From the NCBI GenBank assembly GCA_964588495.1, contig CAZPPS010000007.1:20302-84301 (forward strand): a stretch of DNA of 64,000 bases, in the 5' to 3' direction. Shown piece after piece: positions 24,701 through 31,553 of the stretch. Below the pieces are notes generated by a model. That model did not search any database. It had not been told where the DNA came from and worked only from the letters and a program-made list of their open reading frames with translations. Source of the DNA: CAVPKN01 sp964588495 (GTDB lineage Bacteria > Chlamydiota > Chlamydiia > Chlamydiales > JAAKFR01). The number at the start of each line of letters is the position of its first letter. Position 1 is the stretch's first letter. A program made the translations under genes and the position numbers.

Positions 24701-25846
24701 TCACTCGGAATGGGCTTTTTGGAAGGCGAGGAATTCGGGTTTTTGACGGATGGAGTCGAATTCTTCGCGGCTGATCGCATCGGGAAGTGAGGGGAGCCCT
24801 TCACGCAGAGCGCATTCGAGCCAACCGACAGCTGCTTCTACTTTGCTGAGAGCGCCACAGGCAAGTGCATTGATGAGGGCTGTGTTGTAGGAAGGATTGT
24901 CCTGGTAGCATTTGCTGGCAATATCCATCACATTCTTGAAATCGCCGTTCATGTAGGCGAGGAAATGGAGGAGGGCCAGGGAATTTCCCGATAAATTTTT
25001 CTGGAGAGGGACGAGGAGGTTGTACGCGGTGTCGTATTGTTCCTGGTTGCGGTAGATGGTTGCCATTTCTTGGGTGGCCATGGAATAGAGAACTCCGGCT
25101 TTTCCTTTGGCGCGCACTTCTTCGAATTTTTTGAGGGCAAGCTCGGTATTGCCTCCCTGAGCTTCGGCGCTTGCATCTTTCATGAGCTGTTGAAGATCGA
25201 CATCTCTATCTTTTTCGGTCAACATCTTGTAAAAGCGGAGCGAGCGGAAGCTTTCAAAGGTGAGGATTAAAAAGAGAGCGCCCACCAAATACTGTCCCAG
25301 AATGAAAGCAATTAGGCTAATGATGACCGCGATCACGATGCCGGTAAAGATCGCGATTTTGATCCCTTTAAAGCCAAAAATGGCCTCTAAAAGAATGCTC
25401 AAGAGGTGTCCACCATCAAGTGGAAGAACAGGGACCAGATTCATGAGAGTCCAAAACAGATTGGCCATAAATGTAAATTTAACGACAAAGGCTAAAGTTG
25501 TGTTGGCGATATGTACATTTTCATAAACAAAGAAGGCTGCCAAAAAAAGGAGAAACCCTGCAAGGGGGCCATTTAAGACCACAATAAATTCTTCCCAGAG
25601 TTTGAGCTTCCGCCCTTCCCGGTAGGTGAAACCTCCAAAAACGGCGAGCTCAATGCGGGTTTTTTGACCAAAAATTAACCCGCTGAGGGCATGGCCAAGC
25701 TCATGAATAACGACAGAAAAAAAGATGATGACGACACATAGAAGAGAATTGGTCAGTTCATATGTCCACATCCAGCCGACAAAAAAAGCAATCAGCCAGA
25801 AAAGAGGGTGTATAGAGATGGGAATTTTTCCCGGAATTGTAATCAC
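24701..25846 (-). CDS. Site-2-type M50 metalloprotease with TPR-like C terminus
   Basis: A 381-residue protein. The N-terminal half is a polytopic intramembrane zinc protease: HELGH in a membrane segment at about residues 49-53 and the third ligand motif NLVPVLPLDGGH. The C-terminal half (about 210-375) is helical with TPR-like repeats (AEAQGGNTELALKKFEEV, YDTAYNLLVPLQ). It would cleave membrane protein substrates such as anti-sigma factors or signal peptides; the substrate is unknown. It lies just downstream of sucD on the same strand (6 bp), so it may belong to the sucCD transcript. Confidence 0.85.
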   Translation of the reverse strand: MITIPGKIPISIHPLFWLIAFFVGWMWTYELTNSLLCVVIIFFSVVIHELGHALSGLIFGQKTRIELAVFGGFTYREGRKLKLWEEFIVVLNGPLAGFLLFLAAFFVYENVHIANTTLAFVVKFTFMANLFWTLMNLVPVLPLDGGHLLSILLEAIFGFKGIKIAIFTGIVIAVIISLIAFILGQYLVGALFLILTFESFRSLRFYKMLTEKDRDVDLQQLMKDASAEAQGGNTELALKKFEEVRAKGKAGVLYSMATQEMATIYRNQEQYDTAYNLLVPLQKNLSGNSLALLHFLAYMNGDFKNVMDIASKCYQDNPSYNTALINALACGALSKVEAAVGWLECALREGLPSLPDAISREEFDSIRQKPEFLAFQKAHSE

Positions 25847-25852
25847 GATGAC

Positions 25853-26728
25853 TTACTTAGATAGAACTTGTTTTAATGTTGCGCCAATTTCGGCAGGAGT
25901 GACAGCAATCGTGACGCCTGCTTTTTGAAGAGCTTCGATTTTATCCTGTGCGCTCCCTTTTCCACCAGAGATAATTGCCCCGGCATGCCCCATTCTTTTC
26001 CCTGGAGGGGCCGTTTGGCCCGCAATGAAGCCAACAACAGGTTTTTTGACATGCTGTTTGATGAAATCGGCAGCTTCTTCTTCGGCACTTCCTCCAATTT
26101 CCCCGATCATGAGAATGGCCTCCGTTTCGGGGTCGTTTTCGAAAAGCTGGAGCATGTCGATAAAATTGGTTCCGTTTAAAGGATCGCCGCCAATCCCGAC
26201 ACAGGTCGTTTGGCCAAGACCTTCAGAGGTGGTTTGCCAGACAGCTTCATAAGTGAGCGTTCCCGATCTGGAGACAATTCCGATTTTGCCCCGTTTATGG
26301 ATATAACCGGGCATGATCCCAATTTTGCATTCGCCCGGAGTGATGATTCCTGGACAATTAGGGCCAATCAGCCGGCTTGTCTTGCTATTTTTCATGATTC
26401 TTGAAACTTCGATCATGTCTTTGATGGGAATTCCTTCGGTAATGCAAACAATCAAGGGAATGCCCGCATCTTCGGCTTCAATGATTGCCTCAGCAGCCGC
26501 TGGCGGCGGCACAAAAATCAAGCTCGCTGTGCAATCGGTTGCCTTTTTGGCCTCTCGGACAGTGTCAAAGACGGGGAGATTTAAATGGGTCTGCCCCCCT
26601 TTTCCGGGAGTAACGCCTCCCACATATTTGGAACCATATTGGATCCCTTGCTCTGTGTGGAAGCTCCCGGCTTTGCCTGTGATCCCTTGAGTGATCACTT
26701 TCGTCTCTTTGTTGATGAGTACAGCCAT
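25853..26728 (-). CDS. sucD: Succinate--CoA ligase alpha subunit
   Basis: A 291-residue subunit of succinyl-CoA synthetase, which makes ATP or GTP from succinyl-CoA in the TCA cycle. Features are the CoA-binding N terminus VITQGITGKAGSFHTEQ, GPNCPGIITPGECKIGIMPG, and the phosphohistidine loop GKRMGHAGAIISGGKG near residue 245. The ATG at 26728 directly follows the sucC stop codon. Chlamydiae have an incomplete TCA cycle but retain this enzyme. Confidence 0.97.
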   Translation of the reverse strand: MAVLINKETKVITQGITGKAGSFHTEQGIQYGSKYVGGVTPGKGGQTHLNLPVFDTVREAKKATDCTASLIFVPPPAAAEAIIEAEDAGIPLIVCITEGIPIKDMIEVSRIMKNSKTSRLIGPNCPGIITPGECKIGIMPGYIHKRGKIGIVSRSGTLTYEAVWQTTSEGLGQTTCVGIGGDPLNGTNFIDMLQLFENDPETEAILMIGEIGGSAEEEAADFIKQHVKKPVVGFIAGQTAPPGKRMGHAGAIISGGKGSAQDKIEALQKAGVTIAVTPAEIGATLKQVLSK

Positions 26729-27898
26729 TTAAAGATTCCCTCCGGCTGCCTTGACAGCTTTAATAGCCCCATCTGCCATGTTATCGGCCGGAACGTAATT
26801 GATGCCCGATTCCTGAAGGATTTTTTTGCCGTTTTCCACGTTTGTCCCTTCCATCCGGACCACAAGGGGAACTTTAAGCTCAATTTCTTTGGAAGCTGCG
26901 ACAATTCCTTGCGCGAGCACGCCGCAATCCATAATCCCGCCAAAAATATTGATGAAGATGCATTTGACGGCAGGATCGAGGAGAATAATCTTAAAACCGT
27001 TTGCGATCTGATCTTTGGTAGCGCCTCCTCCCACATCGAGAAAGTTGGCGGGCTCGCCTCCATAATGGCGGATAATATCCATGGTGGCCATCGCAAGGCC
27101 AGCCCCGTTAACAAGACAGCCGATATTGCCGTGCAAGCTAATGTAAGCTAGATGGTACTCCTGGGCGAGCACCTCGTTTTTCGGATATTGAAGGGGATCA
27201 TACCACTGCGCAATTCCCGCTTGCCGGTAAAGGGCGTTGTCATCGACAGAAAACTTGGCGTCCAAAGCGAGTAAATGATTATCTTCTGTCAAAACAAGGG
27301 GATTGATCTCAAGAAGAGAACTGTCCGATTCGATAAAAGCTTTTGCCAGATTGGAGCAAAACTCCAGCCCCTCTTTTTTAAGATCGCCTTCCCAGCCCAT
27401 GAATTTGGCCAGTTCGATCAAACGGAAATGGCGGATTTTTCCATCGAGCTCAATGGGAATAGTGAGAATCCGCTCAGGATTTTTTGCAGCAATCTCCTCG
27501 ATTTCCATTCCTCCTTCTGGAGAGGCAATCAGAACAGCTCTAGAGTGGACACGGTCAATGGTGGCTGCCAGATAGTATTCTTTCTGGATCGCAACGGGGG
27601 GGGAAATGAGAATTTTTTCTGCAATAACACCTTCGGGTCCTGTCTGGTTATTGACTATTTTCATGCCAATCATCTGGTCGGCGAGTCGGACAATTTCCTC
27701 GGGGTCTTCAGCAAATTTGACTCCACCCGCTTTTCCTCGGCCTCCCGCATGCACTTGAACTTTGAGAACCCCTTTTTTGAGTCCCAATTCCGCGATGGCT
27801 TGAGAGGCCTCTGTTGCGTTGGATGCGACTCGGTAAGGGGCGACAGGAATGCCGTATTGGCAAAGTAAAATTTTTGCTTGATATTCGTGAATATTCAT
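26729..27898 (-). CDS. sucC: Succinate--CoA ligase beta subunit
   Basis: A 389-residue ATP-grasp subunit. The start MNIHEYQAKILLCQYGIPV at 27898 is the invariant family N terminus; upstream in-frame codons are not conserved. Conserved blocks are QVHAGGRGKAGGVK, LEINPLVLT and GINYVPADNMADGAIKAV-like C-terminal sequence with NIFGGIMDCGVLAQGI. It binds the nucleotide and succinate and pairs with SucD. It is divergent from ftsY across a short shared promoter region and is followed immediately by sucD. Confidence 0.97.
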   Translation of the reverse strand: MNIHEYQAKILLCQYGIPVAPYRVASNATEASQAIAELGLKKGVLKVQVHAGGRGKAGGVKFAEDPEEIVRLADQMIGMKIVNNQTGPEGVIAEKILISPPVAIQKEYYLAATIDRVHSRAVLIASPEGGMEIEEIAAKNPERILTIPIELDGKIRHFRLIELAKFMGWEGDLKKEGLEFCSNLAKAFIESDSSLLEINPLVLTEDNHLLALDAKFSVDDNALYRQAGIAQWYDPLQYPKNEVLAQEYHLAYISLHGNIGCLVNGAGLAMATMDIIRHYGGEPANFLDVGGGATKDQIANGFKIILLDPAVKCIFINIFGGIMDCGVLAQGIVAASKEIELKVPLVVRMEGTNVENGKKILQESGINYVPADNMADGAIKAVKAAGGNL

Positions 27899-27900
27899 AG

Positions 27901-27929
27901 TTTTTCTGTTTTCCCGTATATGGTATAAT
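27901..27929 (+). promoter_or_regulatory. Probable ftsY promoter
   Basis: A perfect -10 hexamer TATAAT lies at 27924-27929, with a weak T-rich -35 (TTTTTC at 27901-27906) 17 bases upstream. It lies 34 bases before the ftsY ATG, in the short spacer divergent from sucC. Confidence 0.5.
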
Positions 27930-27962
27930 AGAATTTCATTCAACGAGGAATCATCTGCACTT

Positions 27963-28826
27963 ATGTTTAAGTTTTTAGGTCAAAAAATCCGTTCCCTTTT
28001 TTCAAGCAAAGTCAACGAAGAGACCATCGATCAGCTCGAAGAGCTTTTTTATCAGGCAGACCTCGGTAGCCAAACCAGCAACGAGCTTTCTCAAAAAGTG
28101 CGCGATTTGTGCAAAAAAAAATCAGATCTATCCACAGATGAGATTTTGAGCGAGATCAAAAGCGATCTTTTAGAACAGATGCGCCTTGTTTCCATTCCCG
28201 AAACGACTCCTGGCAATCCCCACGTCATTTTAATTGTGGGGGTCAATGGAAATGGGAAGACAACCTCGATTGCAAAATTAGCTCACCACTTCCAATCTAA
28301 AGGGAAAAAAGTGTTGATTGCAGCTGCCGATACATTTAGAGCGGCAGCCATCGATCAGCTCGAATTATGGGCCGGCCAAACAGGATCAATCCTTGTCAAA
28401 GGGAAACCGGGCAGCGACCCTGCAGCTGTTGTCTTTGACGCCATCACGGCTGCTAAAGGGCGTGGAGTGGATATTGTTCTTGTTGATACTGCAGGGCGTT
28501 TACATACAAAAACAGATCTGATGAAAGAGCTCGAAAAAATTCACCGTGTGAGTGGAAAAGCCTATCCGGGAGCTCCTCACGAAACCCTTCTAGTTCTCGA
28601 TGCCACCATCGGCCAAAATGGTGTGGAACAAGCGGCCACCTTCCATAAATTCACGCCGCTCACAGGCCTTATCCTCACCAAACTCGACGGAACAGCCAAA
28701 GGGGGAACTGCCCTTTCCATTCAAAAAAAGCTCCAACTTCCCATCAGGTTTATCGGCACAGGGGAGAGTATGGATGCTCTGCAACCTTTTGAGCCCAAGC
28801 GCTTCATCGATTCCCTCTTCGATTAA
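27963..28826 (+). CDS. ftsY: Signal recognition particle receptor FtsY
   Basis: A 287-residue SRP GTPase that docks ribosome-SRP complexes at the inner membrane. NG-domain motifs visible are G1 GVNGNGKTTSIAKL, ADTFRAAAIDQL, G3 DTAGRLHTK, G4 TKLDGTAKGG and the closing GTGE. The N-terminal acidic A domain of E. coli FtsY is absent, as in other compact FtsY proteins. GAGGAA lies rather far (about 12 bases) before the ATG. The gene sits divergent to sucCD, the chlamydial arrangement, and is followed by a large nested palindrome. Confidence 0.95.
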   Translation: MFKFLGQKIRSLFSSKVNEETIDQLEELFYQADLGSQTSNELSQKVRDLCKKKSDLSTDEILSEIKSDLLEQMRLVSIPETTPGNPHVILIVGVNGNGKTTSIAKLAHHFQSKGKKVLIAAADTFRAAAIDQLELWAGQTGSILVKGKPGSDPAAVVFDAITAAKGRGVDIVLVDTAGRLHTKTDLMKELEKIHRVSGKAYPGAPHETLLVLDATIGQNGVEQAATFHKFTPLTGLILTKLDGTAKGGTALSIQKKLQLPIRFIGTGESMDALQPFEPKRFIDSLFD

Positions 28827-28871
28827 TCCTCGCATGATCAGCATGATAAGAAGCTGAGAGTCAACAACGAG

Positions 28872-29153
28872 CAACGATAGGAAGGATATAACGATATGAA
28901 GAATAAGATTAAAATATAAATCCTTCTCTGCAAACTCTTGCGACTTCTAAATAACATATTTTAAATAGTTACAAATCATCTCTGTGAATCTCTGTGCCTC
29001 TGTGTTAAAAAATGACCTCGCAAATTTGTGAAGTCAAGCTTTTGTGGCCATTTTCAACACAGAGACACAGAGGCACAGAGATTCACAGAGAGAAAAAAAA
29101 TATATTTAATTTCTTTTCTTATCCTTCATATCGTTATATCCTTCCTATCGTTG
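28872..29153. repeat. Nested palindromic element after ftsY
   Basis: The outer arms are a 29-bp perfect inverted repeat (28872-28900 and 29125-29153, starting CAACGATAGGAAGGATATAA). Inside is a second inverted repeat (28978-29015 and 29050-29094) of CTCTGTG / CACAGAG words, and within that a loop of about 35 bases. The whole is ~280 bp without an open frame of its own. It looks like one palindromic repeat inserted inside another, or a composite MITE-like element. Confidence 0.75.
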
Positions 29154-29185
29154 TTCGGTGTGGGCTCTAAGCGTTCACATCACGC

Positions 29186-30178
29186 TTATTGTGATTCGTC
29201 TGCGGGGAGTTGGGAGGTTTCGACGAACGGGAATTTTGAGACCAGCTTGAGGATCGTTTGAAACTGTCCAACATTTTCTGGTTTGATATCTTGTAGTTTG
29301 ACTTCCAGTTCTTTCTTTGAATGGAGACGGATCACCAAAGAATAATTTCCGTTGACCTGCTCTACCCAAGTACAGTTTTTATGTTTAAGAAGAACTTCCA
29401 AGGTCTCCTTTTCGATCAGGAGATCTTGGGGTTCAAAAGGAGAGGTTTTGATATAGGTATAGCCGGAGTTTTTCAGGTTTTCTATGTTGTCGATAGAGTC
29501 TTCTTTCACTACCTCATTATTTTCTTTGTAGAATAGGGAATAGGCTCCGTTGACTTTGCGTACGCAGGTAAAAGTGGAGTCGGTTAATATTTTTTCGAGA
29601 GAGTCTCGATTGATGAGTAATTCCGTCTCCTTGTAGGGATCTGTTTGGACAAATGGGAGTTTGTAGGATTCTTCATCTTCATCCCATTGGAACTCCTCTT
29701 GCATACTTTTAGCAATCTCTGCGAGCTGTTCATATGAATGACCATATTCTATAGTCTCTCTTTTACCTGTGGGATCTTTTCGTTCTACGTTGTAGGTCCC
29801 GTTGGGTTGACGGCAGAAAGTCCAGGTTTTAGCTTTGAATGGAGTGCTCTCTTCGGCAAGCTCTTGGATTTCGGGATTGCGCTTGACTTTAGCTTGGCAG
29901 ACGACGCTGCTCAAAATTAGGGCAAAGCCGGCGCCGCCTCCAAGAGAGATCATAATAATGGCATTGAGCTGAGTCAAATTGGAAAGGCTCCCAACACCTG
30001 CAAGTGCTGCAATTCCTGTAGCAGAGGTGCAAATGCCAGTAAGGCCAATGATAAAAAAAGCCACAGATATGGGCTTATGCCATTTCTCGATTCTTCTCCC
30101 ATCGAGGTTACCAGCCATTTCTATGCGTAGGCATAAGCTGGTAAGAGGACCTTCTCCGATATTGTGTGACTTTGACAT
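29186..30178 (-). CDS. Inc-like membrane protein with three C-terminal repeats
   Basis: A protein of about 330 residues from MSKSHNIG at 30178 (an upstream ATG at 30217 would add 13). Two hydrophobic segments at about residues 36-62 and 72-94 form a bilobed Inc-type domain. The soluble part has three diverged repeats centred on FCRQPNGTYNV, CVRKVNGAYSL and WVEQVNGNYSL, each followed by a charged helix. Not recognised beyond this; an inclusion-membrane protein with a repetitive cytosolic module is inferred. The AT-rich spacer 30179-30381 shared with the next gene holds no clear RNA or gene. Confidence 0.68.
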   Translation of the reverse strand: MSKSHNIGEGPLTSLCLRIEMAGNLDGRRIEKWHKPISVAFFIIGLTGICTSATGIAALAGVGSLSNLTQLNAIIMISLGGGAGFALILSSVVCQAKVKRNPEIQELAEESTPFKAKTWTFCRQPNGTYNVERKDPTGKRETIEYGHSYEQLAEIAKSMQEEFQWDEDEESYKLPFVQTDPYKETELLINRDSLEKILTDSTFTCVRKVNGAYSLFYKENNEVVKEDSIDNIENLKNSGYTYIKTSPFEPQDLLIEKETLEVLLKHKNCTWVEQVNGNYSLVIRLHSKKELEVKLQDIKPENVGQFQTILKLVSKFPFVETSQLPADESQ

Positions 30179-30381
30179 TGTAGCAGCACTTTTTAGAAAT
30201 GAGTGTAAATGACTCAATTATTTTTTGTCAGCCATCATACTCTTAAGGAAGCATCATATCGATTGCCCAAGCTTTAGAGCAAGCAGGTTTAAAAAATGTT
30301 GAAAATAGTTTGCTCGACACACTGGTGTTATTTTTTATCTTGATCTGATAAGCTTTTGCAAATTTATTTGGGGAGTCTTGA

Positions 30382-31245
30382 ATGACGCAAGTTGTTGATA
30401 ATAAAATTCACATGACATTTGGATGGGCAAGCCTCATTGTTAACAATGCAATTATTGAGACTGTTGATCTGGTATTTGAGAATGCAAAAACTCTCATCAG
30501 CGTCAATATTCCCAAGAATGCCCGTCCTTTTGCGTTACAAACATTCTCCTTTAGTTGCCGCAAGGAAAATGGAGAGTCTTTCAATACACCTGTATTAAAT
30601 GTGCGCCTGGATCAGATGACGCAGCTGACAATTAAAATTCCCAATAACCCAGAAGTGATCCGTCCCAAAATTTCTGAAAATTTGCAGCTCGGACAGGATT
30701 ATATCTTAATGGTTCAATGTGAAAGTGAAAATGGTGTTACAGCTTGTGTCGTAGAAAGTGCTCATCAATTAGATCTAGAAGAAGTCTATGAGTATTACCG
30801 CTTTGTTTTGCCTATTCAAATGTTCGATTCTTTTCAGAATTTTAAAAATACTTTGAATCAACGTTCTTCAAAAACAATGGTAAATACAAGTGATGTTCAG
30901 CCAGGAAATGCCATATTCGCTGCCATCAAAGAGGTAATTGCCTCTATCGCAAAGCCTCTTTTAGGTAAGCTTGCAACAGAAATTAGGAATGCGAAAAATC
31001 AATGGAAAAAAGATTGCGAAGGGGTTCTAACTGGAAAATATTTAGGTAGTGATCTTTTTTATAATTGTTCAATTCAAATTGAAATTTCAAAATTTGAAGA
31101 GATCATGACATTATCTCTCAATCAGTTATTTATTGGCACAATACCTTCTGATATACAATTTCAGATCTATCAGGCTGCCAAAGAATTTGGCAAAAGTCTG
31201 CAAAGCACACTTCTCTTCCACCAGCAGGAGAAGGACAAAGTTTAA
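30382..31245 (+). CDS. Hypothetical protein
   Basis: A 287-residue product not recognised. The first ~130 residues are rich in alternating hydrophobics and look like a beta-sandwich; the rest is helical with one mildly hydrophobic stretch (AIKEVIASIAKPLLGKLATEI). There is no signal peptide and no clear membrane segment. GGGGAGTC precedes the ATG. It converges on the NHLP-type peptide gene 29 bp downstream. A secreted effector is possible but unsupported. Confidence 0.6.
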   Translation: MTQVVDNKIHMTFGWASLIVNNAIIETVDLVFENAKTLISVNIPKNARPFALQTFSFSCRKENGESFNTPVLNVRLDQMTQLTIKIPNNPEVIRPKISENLQLGQDYILMVQCESENGVTACVVESAHQLDLEEVYEYYRFVLPIQMFDSFQNFKNTLNQRSSKTMVNTSDVQPGNAIFAAIKEVIASIAKPLLGKLATEIRNAKNQWKKDCEGVLTGKYLGSDLFYNCSIQIEISKFEEIMTLSLNQLFIGTIPSDIQFQIYQAAKEFGKSLQSTLLFHQQEKDKV

Positions 31246-31273
31246 GTCTTAACATCTTTTGCACATCAAAGAT

Positions 31274-31540
31274 TTAATCAGCGCAAGCGTCACTATGCTC
31301 ACTATGGCCCGCTGCTTGTCCTTCCAGTTCTTGTTCAGATAGCTCGCCACTTGGTTTTAACGGCAGGATGAAATTGCTGATCTTGTCGGTATTTTCGTGT
31401 ATTTGGATTTTTTTACCCTTAGGAACGTCAATCCCATTTTCTTTTAGGACTGCCTCGGGATTTTTAAGTAGGCGCTCTTTAAATTTAGGATCGCTCCATG
31501 CCTTTGCGACAATTTTTGCATATTCTTTTGATATTTCCAA
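31274..31540 (-). CDS. NHLP-type (nitrile hydratase-like leader) peptide, possible RiPP precursor
   Basis: An 88-residue protein. Residues 1-78 read like the nitrile-hydratase-alpha-like leader used by ribosomally made natural products: VAKAWSDPKFKERLLKNPEA, GIDVPKGKKIQIHEN, then LPLKPSGELSEQELEGQAAG. In NHLP precursors the leader ends in a similar acidic ELSDEELE-VAGG stretch where the peptide is cut. The remainder, HSEHSDACAD, would be a very short core with one Cys and one Ser. No modifying enzyme is visible in the window, so it could be an orphan precursor, a decayed one, or a protein that uses the fold otherwise. It is followed by the GH63-like gene on the same strand, 13 bp away. Confidence 0.72.
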   Translation of the reverse strand: MEISKEYAKIVAKAWSDPKFKERLLKNPEAVLKENGIDVPKGKKIQIHENTDKISNFILPLKPSGELSEQELEGQAAGHSEHSDACAD

Positions 31541-31553
31541 AAGTGACTCCTGT

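Noticed and set aside
27275..27868. 197-codon open frame on the plus strand
   Set aside because: Antisense to sucC, which is unambiguous; no recognisable protein features.
30247..30351. Stretch translating to SIIISIAQ-like text ending LLDTLVLFFILI, possible gene relic
   Set aside because: Only about 34 codons between stops, no start or homologue recognised; too little to call a pseudogene.
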